This document shows positions 10,502 to 22,242 of a DNA stretch of 64,000 nt, one piece after another. Location: the NCBI GenBank assembly GCA_948146395.1, contig OX411555.1:56916187-56980186 (forward strand), written 5' to 3'. The position numbers were made by a program, and so were the translations under genes. The DNA is from Fragum whitleyi (taxonomy: Eukaryota; Mollusca; Bivalvia; Cardiida; Cardiidae). Position 1 is the first letter of the stretch. Each line of letters opens with the position of its first letter. Under the pieces are notes generated by a model that was not told where the DNA came from, did not search any database, and saw only the letters and a list, made by a program, of their open reading frames with translations.

Positions 10502-10732
10502 TTAACCCTTTCCTGTTTTACAAAATTTTGGACCTGTCCAAATTCAATGGTTTTGCAGACGAAAATTTTAAGTGCACTCATAATTTGAAAAATAAACATC
10601 CAGTAGGGTAGAAAATAGTGTGGAAAAAGAAGAAATTGCTTGTCAGAAGCAATTTCTTCTTTTTTTACAATGTTTTCTCAATTATGAAATGACAGGCACG
10701 CAAAAAGCAGGGATTAAACAGCAAAGGGTTAA
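10502..10732. mobile_element. piggyBac-like MITE, copy 1
   Basis: TTAA at both ends, with terminal repeats CCCTTTCCTGTTT and AAACAGCAAAGGG in inverted orientation. TTAA duplication with CCC-starting ends is characteristic of piggyBac. The interior holds a hairpin GAAGAAATTGCTT/AAGCAATTTCTTC. No coding sequence. Sister copies lie at 12579, 31427 and 50778. Confidence 0.85.
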
Positions 10733-11051
10733 AGGTTTTGTGTCAAAGATCACTGTAATATGGATAAGAGGTCATGTCAGGATCTTCTCAATTGCTTTAA
10801 TCACAATGCTTCAGATAAAAATCTTTTTATTGCAATCTCATCAATGATTCTTTGATAATGTATATGTTGAGGTTGCTCAATGAAATTCTTCTTCTAAACT
10901 TTTTTTTGATTTTATGCAAGAATAATTTCTGAAAAAGATGGCACAATTCTTGTGATTTGAGAGCTTGGTTTTATCATGTTGATGGTTATCTAATTTTCAT
11001 GCAATTATACTACTTAATCATTATCCTCCCTTATTATGACTTCTGACTCAC

Positions 11052-11470
11052 CAGGGGTGTGGAAATACAGGTTTCCTCCTTTTGTCCCTGGTCAAGTCAA
11101 GTGCAATTTTCTACTTTTCAAGGATTAAAATGAACTAAAATTTTGTCTGCAAAAAAAAATGAAATAAATAAATAACAAAAAATGAGAAAAAAATGTTTTT
11201 AAAGAACCAAGCATTTTCTTCATTTAAAACAGTGTTTTCTACTCTTTGATACTAACAATAAGCGGATTAATCTCTTTGATCCTTTTAAGTGTAAAACCAA
11301 GATTTGCCCTGTTTATTTATTGTCCATGGACAAGTGGCCTTGCAAAGTGTACTTGTCCGCAAGTAAAAAAGCCCATGTCCGACAAGTTTGGCATAGGAAT
11401 TCTGCACCAATGCTCATCATCAATTTTCGGGGAACATTGTGTTTTCTTATTGATAGACTACTGAGATTTC
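11052..11470. mobile_element. hAT-like relic
   Basis: Starts CAGGGGTGTGGAAATAC and contains GTCCATGGACAAGTGGC and ACTTGTCCGCAAGT, blocks shared with the better-preserved copy at 23253-23606. The right end is not clear. Confidence 0.45.
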
Positions 11471-12164
11471 TTGCTTGACAATCATTTGATAATATTTATT
11501 GATATGTTCCTCTTTAACCTCTGGGCAAATCAAGCTGAAACTTTGCTGGAATGTTCATTTTGTGAAACTTTACCAAAGTAGATAAAAGATTCAAATCTGT
11601 ATTTCTTCTAAATACATCCATTGATTTCAGATATTGTTTCTCAGGCGAGTGATTTAATGATAAATCTTACTACTGAGCTCATCTGAGCGCAAAGTACTAA
11701 AGAAGAGTTGTTGTGTTCACTCACTATCAGTGTCCATCTATCTTTTCTCTATCTGTCTCATAGTAAACAGTTTCTTTAATTATTTTCTCATCCTTATCCA
11801 CTGGGCTCATCAAGCTGAAACTTTGCAGGTATGTTCCATGATGGAAAATCTAACATATTTGTTACAAGAATTTAATTCCATTGAAAACTATGGTTGCCAT
11901 GGTAACCAAAAAGGACAAAAAATAAGAAAATCTTAGAAAAAAATCTTCTCTTTTTGGGCTTTTGAAGCTGAAATTTGACAGGGATATCAAATCTTGGGTA
12001 AAGCTCTACCTAGGTTGTTAAAAGAATTTAATTCCACCAAAAAAATGGTTGCCATGTTAACCGAAGTGGGACCAAAAATACACATGACTTTGTTTTGCAC
12101 TCCCATCCAAAATGGATCTAATTTTCTTCAGTTAAATATCAGACTACATACATACATGTATACT

Positions 12165-12475
12165 GTATTTCTCCTAATAAACGCTTCTTGGAGCTATACA
12201 TAACATGGTCAGGGAGCTTTTATTTAGTATGCATTTTTTTATTTGAAAAAAATCATTGAACTTTTGTCTTCTATGCCCTTTTCCCTTTAATTTGAGGTAA
12301 ATTTCCTCTAAACAATCATATAAATGATTTTTAGAGGAAATTCACACCAAATTGGAGAAGAAGTCTCAACAAGTTCTTAAAATTTAGGCATTTGAAGTGG
12401 CTTTTCTTAGTAAAAAATGAAGGGGTGCTACTATTAGGGAGGGTGCTTTTATAAGGGGAAAAGGGTATGTGTATG
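12165..12475. mobile_element. Dispersed repeat R1, copy 1
   Basis: It shares long stretches with 13545-13830 in the same orientation, including GAGCTTTTATTTAGTATGCA, AAATTTCCTCTAAA and GTCTCAACAAGTTCTTAAAA. Ends CTGTATTTCTCCTAATAAAC and CTATTAGGGAGGG suggest inverted termini. A relic of one end is near 18415-18475. Confidence 0.65.
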
Positions 12476-12578
12476 TAGGTTGATTAAGATTTTGAAATTC
12501 CAGTATAACAAGGCAGTTGTTACTTCAGTCCTTCATCATTTTTAGCATTTTTTTATATTCATTGGCAAAAGCAGTAAG

Positions 12579-12807
12579 TTAACCCTTTCCTGTTTTACAA
12601 AATTTTGGACCTGTCCAAATTCAAAGGTTTTGCAGACGAAAATTTAAAGTAGATTTAATTTGAAAAATAACCATTCAGTAGGGTAGAAAATAGTGTGGAA
12701 AAAGAAGAAATTGCTTGTCAGAAGCAATTTCTTTTTTTTCCACAATGTTTTCTCAATCATAAAATCACAGGCACGTAAAAAGCAGGGATTAAACAGCAAA
12801 GGGTTAA
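12579..12807. mobile_element. piggyBac-like MITE, copy 2
   Basis: TTAA-flanked, same ends and same internal hairpin as 10502-10732, in the same orientation. Confidence 0.85.
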
Positions 12808-13544
12808 AAAACCTGGTCTTTTCTCTCTAAAATAATATTTTCTGTATCTTTTGGCTGGAATCATAAATCAAACTTAGCATCACAGCATCGGAAAGGTTAA
12901 GAAAGTGAGAGAGGAGAAAACCAGACAATTAATTAACTGCATAGACTGATTTAAGGTAGCACCACCAGTATTTCTCAAACCAAAGAACATTTTGGAGGTC
13001 GAGATACAAGGGGGTAAAGCTATTCTAAAATTTTTACTTCTCAGTGTTTTTGATACTCATTGATATAGAGGATAATCATTTGAAATAGTATAAGATGAAA
13101 TTATATTTCATTGATTGAAAAACAAAAGCTTAAGTTACACCAGAGGCTTAGCCACAAGTTAGAATATAGCTCTAGTTGTTCACAAAATGAAATATATATC
13201 AATCTTACTCTAAATAAAAAGGATTATTCTATTTCTTTAATGCAAAAATGAGACAAAATGTGGAACTTTTAAGACAAATTTTCTAAAAACCTGCCATTTT
13301 GCATAATTGTGATTGCAATGTTCATGATGATGTTGCATATTGTGCTCTGCCTAGATAATATCAGATAGGGTAAAATGAACAAAAGCTGGGTTTACAGGGT
13401 TCGACTTTAACTACTGTTTACCAATAGTCCAAAGGACCAATAAAACTGAATTCTTAAGAGTCATTAGCTATTATGAGAGAATCTTGAAGGTCAGAAAATC
13501 ATAGCTATTCAACATTATACGTAGTCCATAAGAAATCGTGTTAC

Positions 13545-13830
13545 CAAATATCTCCTAATACACATTCCCGGGAGCTATACATAACATTGTCAATGAGCTT
13601 TTATTTAGTATGCATATTCTGATTAAAAAAACCCCATTAAACTTATGTCTTTTAGACCCTCTTCCATTTAATCTGAGATAAATTTCCTCTAAAAGAGGAA
13701 ATTCACATCATCTAAGAGAAAAAGTCTCAACAAGTTCTTAAAATTTAGGCTTTTGAAGGGTGTGTTTCTTAGTAAAAAAAATTAGGGGTTCTCCTATTAG
13801 GGAGGGCATTATAATTAGGGCAAATGCAGT
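13545..13830. mobile_element. Dispersed repeat R1, copy 2
   Basis: Second copy of the repeat at 12165-12475, about 1.4 kb downstream. It has an internal hairpin AAATTTCCTCTAAAAGAGGAAATT. Confidence 0.65.
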
Positions 13831-14305
13831 AATTATTGTTACATGAAAGTATAAGAGCTTTAGTGTGGAGGAAGTTACAACAATCTAAATCTGCTGATTT
13901 TACTTTGAAGTTTTTCTCCTTCTTTTCAAAGCATTCCCTGCTGTACACAAAGCTTTTCAGAGGGTATAGACTAAGATCAGCATGCACAGATGTGCAGTAG
14001 GATAAGGCTTAATCTCCCCCAGCCTGTTCAAAATCAGGTTTATAGAGACTCAGGTTTTGCAAGAAGAAGAAGCACAGCTAAGAAGCATTGGCCCTCAAAA
14101 CTATCTGATGTAAATCACATGGCTCCTCTGAGAAACTTTAGAAAGATTTAAACAGTCTTCAATTCTTTCCTAAAGTTGAACCCCAAATATTCATATATAT
14201 CCATATATAACTTCTTTATGTATAGCTTGGGAATGGACTGTAGTTCATTTTGAGTAGTTTAAGAATACTTCATACCAATAAATTATCTTCAATTTTTCAT
14301 TTCAG

Positions 14306-14386
14306 GAAATGACTTGTGCTCTGCCTGGAACCCTGTCTGTATTGGTTTGGTATATGGAGTGATTGGAAAAATTAAGATTCATCCAG
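14306..14386 (+). CDS. INPP5F: INPP5F (Sac2) orthologue, coding exon 2
   Basis: It encodes the end of codon 33 through residue 59 plus one base of codon 60. The peptide GNDLCSAWNPVCIGLVYGVI-GKIKIHP matches the conserved AWNP-CLG-V-G-IGK start of the INPP5F SAC domain. The acceptor is tttcatttcag; the donor is CCAG|gtaacc, phase 1. The first two exon bases (GA) complete a Gly codon with the last base of exon 1, and the last base completes Glu60 with exon 3. An ORF search that begins inside this exon would overrun the donor by about 45 codons. Confidence 0.9.
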
Positions 14387-14499
14387 GTAACCAGGTCTTT
14401 GATTGCCTTATACATGTATTTCAATCTGCCCTGCATCTGGATCTGAGAATATTTGCAAAAATTTTAGATTGGCATAGTGAATGTACATACAACACCAGC

Positions 14500-14625
14500 C
14501 CTGCCTTCAGGAGGACAAAATGATGCAAACTGCTTGCAAATTATACCCCACTTTGCGTTTGTATTAGTGGGGCATAATTTGCAAACAGTTTGCACCGTTC
14601 TGTCATCATGAACACAGGGCATGTG
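14500..14625. repeat. Near-palindrome around GTGGGGCATAATTTGCAAAC
   Basis: The left half reads GCCCTG...GATGCAAACTGCTTGCAAAT and the right half mirrors it, ending CAGGGC. Arms are about 60 bp. It lies 114 bp after the exon 2 donor. Related half-sites (GCAAACAGTT) occur near 26577 and 28055. Confidence 0.65.
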
Positions 14626-14700
14626 CCATTTATTATACATTTCATGATCATATATCGTAAGGCTCTCTCCTAAGAATTGCTATCCTTGTATAGCTCTTTT

Positions 14701-14774
14701 CATCCTCGGATACCCGGGGTCTCCCTTTTTGCTATAGCGTAGCAAATAGGGAGACCCCAGGGTATCCGAGGATG
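14701..14774. mobile_element. 74-bp palindromic MITE with 9-bp target duplication
   Basis: Ends CATCCTCGGATACCC and GGGTATCCGAGGATG are exact inverted copies. The whole element folds back with one mismatch and one indel around TAGCG. It is flanked by AGCTCTTTT at 14692-14700 and 14775-14783. A 9-bp duplication is typical of Mutator-type transposition. Confidence 0.8.
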
Positions 14775-14809
14775 AGCTCTTTTGATGTTGTTGACAATAT
14801 TAAACCCTT

Positions 14810-15042
14810 GTCATAATGAACCCAGAATATTCCTGCCATGGCACGAGCTATAGCGAACACTAGTCTGTACATATGTGCAGTCCGATCTTTGTCTATATCA
14901 TCTGATTTTCCTTTTCTTAAATCAGAAAAGAAAAAAAAAATTGGTATGAATACTCACTCACATTTAGTGCATCCAGATCTGTGAGAACTTCGATTTTGTT
15001 GCAATTTTGTCAAGATTTTTTATTCAGCATGACAAGGGTTAA
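14810..15042. mobile_element. TTAA MITE family 2, copy 1
   Basis: Ends CCCTTGTCATAATGAA and TTCAGCATGACAAGGG, with TTAA outside. It shares interior TATTCCTGCCATGGCA and CATATGTGCAGTC with copies at 52145, 54204, 59110 and 61924. Confidence 0.75.
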
Positions 15043-15607
15043 CATGTATTGATACCTCTGGTATAAGCCTTGAAATTTGGAGTAAATACTCTCTATCAAA
15101 AAAAACATCTATTGATGACTCTGGATATAGTTTTGTCAACACACTGGCTTGAGACTTTTTTCACTTAAAACAAAACTGGTTTTAGACTCGCATTTTGAAA
15201 TTTAATATTTTGTCTCATTATATATGATATTTTTGGAAAGGATTAAAAAAAAATTGTTTGCTTTTCAAAATATCTATTTCGTTATATTTGAATACTACCA
15301 GTATATTTGTTATAAACATTGAAATCTTGTTTTTCAATAGGCGTATTGAAAACAATACATTCAGAAAACAAATATTGAGATTAGGATGTTTGTACAACTG
15401 TTACTTCAACTTCTGAAGCTGTAATCAACCTATTGATACGAAAAATCATTAAAAACCCTTTCAAATATACATAAACAAAGGTCTTTGAAGGTCTTAACAA
15501 GTTAATTTTTGATTGAAATTGACAGAATAACAAGTAATACCAATTGCATGTTTGATATATATTCCTAGAAACATCAAAACTAAACTCAAAGGTGAGAGAC
15601 TCTGGAC

Positions 15608-16065
15608 AACACACTGGTGCGACCCCAGCTTGAGTATTCTTCCTCAGTGTGGGACCCTTTCACACACAATAAGATAGCCCATTTAGAAAAGGTCCAAAGG
15701 CGAGCAGCATGTTGGACCATAAACAATTATAACCTTAAATCAAGTGTTGAGGCATTGCTTGAAGAGCTTTGAAGGAGGTCCCTGGAGCAGAGGTGTGCTG
15801 ACACACGCCTATGCTTCTATTTTAAAGTTGTCCACCAAATTACTGCAGCGCCGTTGCTACCATACATCCAACTAAACAATAGAGTCTCTCACATCAACCA
15901 CTTAATTACATTTAGACAAATCCACACCTGAAAAAACTCTACAACTAATTAGTACTCATTTTTCCCTCTCTCAATAGTCTAGTGGAATTCACTGCCAGAG
16001 AGCATAGCTGTCCTAAAAGACTTGATTCACTGAAGGCTGCAGTTAGCAATCTGCATCTTAAATCC
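15608..16065 (+). pseudogene. LINE reverse transcriptase C-terminal fragment
   Basis: Translation gives TLVRPQLEYSSSVWDPFTHN, then KVQRRAA, SSVEALLEEL, a stop, then SLEQRCADTRLCFYFKVVH. LVRP-LEY-S-VWDP with VQRRAA and LEQRR is diagnostic of the C-terminal part of Jockey/CR1-type non-LTR retrotransposon polymerases. It has an in-frame TGA and later frameshifts, followed by remnants of SLKAAVSNLHL. A dead 5'-truncated copy. Confidence 0.85.
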
Positions 16066-16105
16066 TTTATCCAGATAATTGTTGCAAATTTTAACCTTCA
16101 CATCT

Positions 16106-17565
16106 TGCTCAAGGTGAGCTTTTGTGATCATTGAATGTCCATCGTCCGTTGTGCGTCGTCATGTGTCAACAATTTAAGTGTTTACACTCTAGAGGCCACA
16201 AATATGATCCAATCTTCATTAAACTTTGTCAGAATGTTGGCCAGGTCACAAGGATGGACCCTATTGAAAATTGGAAGATTCCATGCCATATCATGAGAAA
16301 AGGTGCCTTAATGACAATATTCTTAATTTGTTTATGCTCTAGAGGCCACAAAATATGGCCCAAACTCCATAAAACTTGGTCAGAATGTTGGCCAGGTCAC
16401 AAGGATGAACCCTATTTAAATTGGAAGATTCCATGCCATATCACAGGAAAAGGGGCCTTAATAACAATTTTCTTGTTTATACTCTAGAGGGTACAAATTT
16501 GGCCAAAAATTCATGAAATTTGACCAGAATGTTCGCCAGGTCACAAGGATGAACCCTATTGAAAATTGGAAGGATGCATGCCATATCACAAGAAAAGGGG
16601 CATTAATGACAATTTTCTTGTTTATACTCTAGAGGGTACAAATTTGGCCAAAATTTCATGAAACTTGGTCAGAATGTTGGCCAGGTCATAAAGATGAACC
16701 CTATTGAAAATTGGAAGGATCCATGCCATATCATAGGGCAAGGGGCATTAATGAAAATTTCCTTGTTAACGCTCTAAAGGCCACAAATATTGCCCAAAAT
16801 TCATGAAACTTGGTCAGAATGTTGGTCAGATCCTAATGTTGTACCCTATTAAAAATTGGAAGGATCATTGCCACATCACAGGAAAAGGGGCCTTAATGAT
16901 GGTTTTCTTGTTTACACTCTAGAGGGTAGAAATATGGCCCAATCTTCATGAAACTTGGTCAGAATGTTGGCAAGGTCACAAGATTTAAACCTATTGAAAG
17001 TAGGAAGGTTTCTTGCCATATCACGGGAAAAGGGGCCTTCATAAAAGTTCTTTTGTTAACGCTTTAGAGACCACAAATTTGGCCCCATCTTCATGAAACT
17101 TGGTCAGAATATTGTAAGGACAGAAGGATCATCTTTTTATGGAATGGGAAGGATCCATGCCTTACCTGGGAAAAAGGGCCTTAATGATAATTTTCTTCTT
17201 AACTCTTGAGAGGCATTAAGTGTGACTCAAACTATTTGAAATTTGGTCAGAATATGCATAAGGTCACAAAGATAAAGCCTATAGAAAATTGGAGAGATCC
17301 CTGCCATTTCACAGGACAAGGGGCCTTGATGAAGATTTTTTTTTTTTCACTTTAGTTATATTACATACGCCTATCTTCAAATAAGGTCTGTGTCAAGGCT
17401 TATCCTTTTTACAAAAAAAAACCCCAAAGCAGGAAACAATTTAACCATAATCTTTGTTGAAAGCATTCTTGTTGACATCTGCCTATTTAATTGATGTGAT
17501 GTGACATGTCCCAGGTGTCAAAGAGACGCAGGTGAGCTATCTAGGACCACAATGGTCCTCTTGTT
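16106..17565 (+). mobile_element. Helentron-like element with about nine degenerate repeats
   Basis: The 5' end is truncated (TGCTCAAGGTGAGCTTTTG), followed by a CCATCGTCCGTTGTGCGTCG leader. Units of about 145 bp contain CTCTAGAGGCCACAAATATG, GAAACTTGGTCAGAATGTTG and GGTCACAAGGATGAACCCTA. It ends CAGGTGAGCTATCTAGGACC and a hairpin with CTTGT. Same family as 39114-40042. It begins about 40 bp after the LINE fragment. Confidence 0.75.
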
Positions 17566-18169
17566 TATATTCTTTTCTTCTAACAAAGCTGGACAGTGCA
17601 AACCTGTCTAGAATGACCGAGAGGGCGTAAGACAATATGCAGAGATAGATAGTATTGTTCTCTCTATCTGTGGTTTGACTTTTGATGTTATTTCACAATT
17701 TGTTCTATCAACATTGAGGACCATCTACTTTTCTCATTCACAACTCATAATTACAGATATTTGGAAGAAAATTAACAGAATCTCTCAAAATCTTGCCTCA
17801 AAATGTTCCCTGAATATTAGGAAATCATCAAGGGTAAAGTTCAGTGACAGTTAAAGCTAGGTTATTTCTCAAAATACTTGAACACAATCATAAAACTGAC
17901 CATGCAAGATGCTTTATGTAAAAGGGCCCATCACTCAATATTTCAACAGCACCCAGCTTTCACTCCAAGCTTAAACATCTTTCAGACGGCCATTGGATTT
18001 CCAAAATGTATTTATAATTTATCAAGAAAAAAGAAGAAGAGATACTAGGGGATTTCATGGCATTCATAGCAACACCACTATGGTTCTACAATTTTTGGTG
18101 AACGAAAGGGGATTTTGTTCGCATGTGACTTATGAAGAATAACGAGAAATAGTTTTAATTGAGTGTTAA

Positions 18170-18475
18170 ATTTTAACCTTTCGCGCTTCCGGAAGACTGC
18201 GCGATTTAGGACGCGCTAGTTTTTCAGATGTTGAACGATCTTTTAATGACGCAATCAGCCTTATCCTGATAGGAATTTCCGAAAGTTAACCCACATTCTA
18301 TTGAACATTACGTCGTGGAGTAGCAGCTGTTGAAATTAAATTCGAGACCGGATTTTTCACCACGGACTGTGGACGGTTGGATGTTGTTGATCTTATAGTC
18401 AAGGGCCTGGGAAACGTATTTATGGGGGAGAGCGTTTATTAGGGAGGGCGCGTCTTAAAGGTGAATACGGTATAT
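18170..18475. other. Locally CpG-rich intronic stretch
   Basis: It contains CGCGCTTCCGGAAGACTGCG-like CpG-dense sequence in an otherwise CpG-poor intron, and ends with a R1-repeat terminus (GCGTTTATTAGGGAGGGC). No ORF. Could be an enhancer, an old transposon end or chance. Confidence 0.35.
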
Positions 18476-18618
18476 TTAGTCCAAATTCTCATTAAAACAT
18501 AAACACGCATCACTTGACCCTGACCAACCTTGATATGAAGTAAAATTTAACCCATTGCCAGACAACTTATGTTCTCAACTACCAAATTTACACCTCTTGC
18601 TTGAATCACGTTTTTCTC

Positions 18619-19769
18619 TTAAGGTTCATGTAAAGTGTTTGAGACCAAATATTTAGGGCACTACATTAGCCAAGAAAAAGCAGTATGTCCAGGTATATTA
18701 TAAAAATGAAGCTATTCGTGAGCACAAGCAGTTAGGCAACATAAGACCGCCATTGCTATAGCGGTATAGCTAAAACATTGTGGAAAAGGGTCATTTTGTA
18801 CAGAACAAGCAACTGCATGACCGTTGCATAGAATTGCCCCGTATTTTAACAAAGTACAGTCTGAAGTACCATCCAGGTAGTGCTACAACCTTAGATATAA
18901 AACTCAGTCTCAAAAGGCTCTTTTGAAACAATCAATTTCCATTTATTTTGTCAACATACATGTCAAACCGGTTTGGTCTGTTTTCAAAATAGATGTAAGG
19001 TATGGTGCAACATCACACCATAATATTGTGAAATATTTTCTGTGATTTATTTCAATTTATAGTTTTTTTTAATTCAATGATCTACAATATTACTATATAT
19101 TTATCATTCTGTGAAATAAAATTTGATATATTGCTAAACAACCTTACAGGTATATAAACAATTAATGTCTATTTATGTTGTGATAACACACCATACCCTA
19201 AAAAGATCTACATGTTTTCAAAATTAGAATGACATATATGACATATGTGTTTATAAAATAAGTCAAAATAAATTGCTTGCATAAATACGTTTTGGGGCTG
19301 AGTTTTATACCAATGGTTGTAGCACTACCTGGATGGTACTTTAGGCTAGACTTTGTTAAAATATGAGCCAATTTTATCCAACAGTCATGCAGTGGCTTGT
19401 TCTGTACAAAATGACCCTTTTCCACAATGTTTTGGCTATACCGCTATAGTTATAACAGTCTTAGGTTTTCAACTGTTTGTGCTCATAAATAGCTTCATTT
19501 TGATACAGTCAAACCTGTCTTAGTGGCCACCTGTATTCAGCAAGCAACCTGTCTTAAGCAAGCGGCCACTGAGTTCCAGAATGAACCAATCACACTGAAG
19601 TTGACCTGTATTAAGCAAGCACCTGTCTTAAGCAAGCACTTGTTCAATGTCCCTTTGGTGCTTGCTTAAGACAGGTTGGACTGTATATAATATTCCTGGA
19701 CATACTGCTTTTTCTTGGCAAATGAATGCCCTTAAAATTGGGTCTCAAACACTTTACATGAACCTTAAA
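18619..19769. mobile_element. Large imperfect palindrome (foldback element)
   Basis: The left arm starts TTAAGGTTCATGTAAAGTGT and the right arm ends with its reverse complement ACACTTTACATGAACCTTAA. Matching blocks continue inwards (CAGTATGTCCAGG, GTGGAAAAGGGTCATTTTGT, ACCATCCAGGTAGTGCTACA, AGGTATGGTG) to a centre near 19.09 kb. Excluding the nested MITE, each arm is about 470 bp, with scattered differences. No protein is encoded. Confidence 0.75.
19506..19683. mobile_element. mariner-like MITE nested in the foldback
   Basis: Ends CAGTCAAACCTGTCTTA and TAAGACAGGTTGGACTG, flanked by TA on each side (19504-19505, 19684-19685). The interior repeats TTAAGCAAGC. It interrupts the right arm of the palindrome, so it arrived later. 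Confidence 0.8.
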
Positions 19770-20384
19770 GCTTGTTGTTGCATACTTGTGTATTGTAAAT
19801 AACTTCGGTTGCGGGTATTTTTGTATCATATTACCCAAATCCCATTCCCTGGGTTTTTTTTTTTTTGTTTCAAACAAGGTCGGAAAACGGGATATATGCA
19901 ATCTCGGTACGATTTTCTGTTAATACATGAATGTCGTAAATAGAAAAATAAATAAGAGAATCAAATGAAAAAATATCCCAACACGATAGACCTAATTTCA
20001 AATTTTAACATGGAATGGATTTTTTTCCAAAGTACTTGACATCGTAACTACAACTGCATAGTAGTGCTTCTATCCCTCGGATGGCTCTAGAATTTCCTCA
20101 ATACAATCATTCATCTATTTGTTTTACCGGAAGTGTGTAAAATATTACAAAAAACAAAATTTGGATTGTGAATCAATAGCCTGTGAACTGGAGCACCTTT
20201 ACCTTAACATGGAAATTGGTATTTCTCGCACCAGAACTATAATTAGCATACATCCGCACGTAGCTGCCATCTTCTACCCTCTTAGGTTTACGATTATCCG
20301 CCGTTTGGTAGGAGCAATAGAATTTGAACAACGGCTATATTTGCACAACTCATTAGCTTTACAAATACCTTCCTACATAGATTT

Positions 20385-20420
20385 TATCGAGTTGTTTTTG
20401 TTGTTGTTGTTGTTGTTGTT
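20385..20420 (+). repeat. GTT microsatellite
   Basis: About ten GTT/TTG units with one imperfect unit. Confidence 0.9.
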
Positions 20421-20729
20421 TTAAATTCTTTTTTACGCAATGGTATCAGATAATTATTCTTTCACAAGACTGAATATTACTGAAAGAGACCAAAACCCTG
20501 TAATTACAAAAACGAAACAGCGGTCTTTTAATTCGGAGGATGGGGGACCCCATTCAGGTTGTACCAGATCCATAGCGGATAATGTTTAAAAGTCAAAATG
20601 CAGAAAGACTGCTGTTTAATCTGCAAAAATATGGGTTACGCATGTGGAAATTGAATTACCTTTCTGGCTGCAATTTTTTGAGTTAAGAAAAAGAATCATT
20701 AGTCTAGACACTATAGTTGCCTGTTTTCT

Positions 20730-20820
20730 TTTCTCTAGGCTTATCGCTCTCTGTCTATCGGTCTGTCTTTGTCTGTCACTCTCTCTATCTTTCTTTTCCT
20801 CTCTTTCTCTTTCTTTGATT
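20730..20820 (+). repeat. Pyrimidine-rich CTCT/CTGT tract
   Basis: Low-complexity run of TCTCTCTGTC-type units; opposite-strand frames rich in Arg, Glu and Asp here are composition artefacts. Confidence 0.8.
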
Positions 20821-20862
20821 TTAGAATTCTGACGAGACACTTTCCCTTGATTATTTTTTAAA

Positions 20863-21291
20863 TACATAATTTCTCTTTTCTCAACGAATTCAATATATCA
20901 CTTTAGAATGCCAACAGATTTGTTCACCATCAGTACTTTCAGTGCTTTGATTATATGATCTACTGAGCACATAATGATGAATTGCTTTCCTACTGCAATT
21001 CCTTGTGCTCCTGGGACACGTTTACTGCACTGATGTATAGTTTGGCCATTGCACTCCAGCCTCATGGCGAATCTACTGTGATCTCACTGTGTGTATATAG
21101 TGTTGCTCTGGTGCTTGAGACTCTTGTAGAAATAATCTATTCCTACTTGTCAGTTCCTTGTTTGATTTTAAAGTGTAAATATACCTGCTTGACGAAGAAA
21201 TCAAAGCACTGAAAGTACTGATGGTGGATGTTTCTGTTGGCATACTAGAGTGATTCTTCCATTTGTTTAGAAAAGAGAAATTTTACATGTA
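20863..21291. mobile_element. Inverted-repeat element with about 85-bp ends
   Basis: The left end (ATTTCTCTTTTCT, then ATGCCAACAGA, then CACCATCAGTACTTTCAGTG) is mirrored at the right (CACTGAAAGTACTGATGGTG ... AGAAAAGAGAAAT). A solo right arm lies at about 29048-29165. The interior has no ORF of note. Confidence 0.75.
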
Positions 21292-21352
21292 AAATTCCGA
21301 TGAAAGGAAAATAACCCAACCCATCTTGCTTCGGATATACATTTCTCACCAT

Positions 21353-21608
21353 ATGTGACTGGTCATGCAAAAGGGACCATCCGGGAATTCAGTGAAATAA
21401 ATTATTGAAAAAGAACTTTGATCCACCATAGGTCAACCTGAAGTTGAGTTTTAAAAATTCTTTCACTGGAAGGAAGATTGATCATTCAAGATTCAGAAAA
21501 AAAGAATTGTGCAAAAAGTTTCGACTCTAGTCAGTCTGCGCAGTCTGACTAGGGTCGACACCTTACACACTACCCAGATAGTCCCTTTTTGTGTGACAGG
21601 TCACACAT
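21353..21608. mobile_element. MITE family GTCATGCAAAAAGGGA, copy 1
   Basis: Ends TGTGACTGGTCATGCAAAAG and TTTTTGTGTGACAGGTCACA are inverted near-copies. The interior has GACTCTAGTCAGTCTGCGCA, itself a small palindrome with CTGACTAGGGTC. Related: 31879-32145 and the right half at about 53540-53850. Confidence 0.65.
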
Positions 21609-22242
21609 ATTGTCGATCGTCAACCAAAGTCCTGTCATTACAAGGTTTCAATAACTTTCGGCCTTATGCCGCGTGTAGTTTTAAGAGTGATTGTCTGGTC
21701 CATTGGGTATAAAAGGAAAGAAATGACAGTAAGATGATCTAGGTAATTATCATTATTTTGTAATGCTAATCGATTCTCCATAATCTCATAGTTAAATTTA
21801 TGGTTTAATCTGCTTAAAAATTCTTTAAAAGGATAATAATTAATTGTTCTGCAATTTTCATTCTCAAATAAAGAAAGAAAGGGTAAGTGTTTATATAAAC
21901 ATGTAACAAATTGCAGTAAATTGAATCTAAGTGAGCACTACTGTTTTGAAAACCTATTAACATCTGATAGGATTGTTCTTACGCAGTATTAACACTGGTG
22001 AACGTAAACGCCCACCAAAAACCAAGCACAAATCTGTAAGAGAAGAGATTCTTAGAAGTATCTGAGTTATGTCAATACCATCCTGAAGCTGTTGCAGTTA
22101 AGTTTAGGCAATCAACAATATGGTATTTTGCTCTTCATTCTCTCTCAAAATGAATCAGTTTAAACCAAGATATATTGATGCCTCTATGTTAATTAGTTGT
22201 AACTACCCATGAATAAAAAAGGAGTTACAAATGCTTTGCAAA

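Larger units (their letters stand above)
3243..14305 (+). other. INPP5F intron 1 (11.1 kb)
   Basis: GT-AG intron, phase 1, bounded by gtaatg and tttcatttcag. It holds a Helentron-like tandem array (4402-5985), palindromes at 6.5 kb, two SINEs near 8 kb, a degenerate array (9126-10014), two piggyBac-like MITEs and a two-copy dispersed repeat. I saw nothing specific in 3430-4400, 6000-6510, 6830-7880 or 12820-13540. The region 11470-12165 resembles a decayed array element, with a degenerate CTCATCTGAGCGCAAAGT start near 11680 and a TATCTTTTCTCTATCTGTC leader. Confidence 0.85.

Noticed and set aside
16131..16487. 118-codon frame
   Set aside because: Lies wholly in a Helentron-like repeat array; the same sequence recurs out of frame in other copies.
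21035..21085. String resembling a primate Alu (GCACTCCAGCCTCATGGCGA)
   Set aside because: Match is short and lies inside an inverted-repeat element with a second arm elsewhere in the window; human contamination is not supported.
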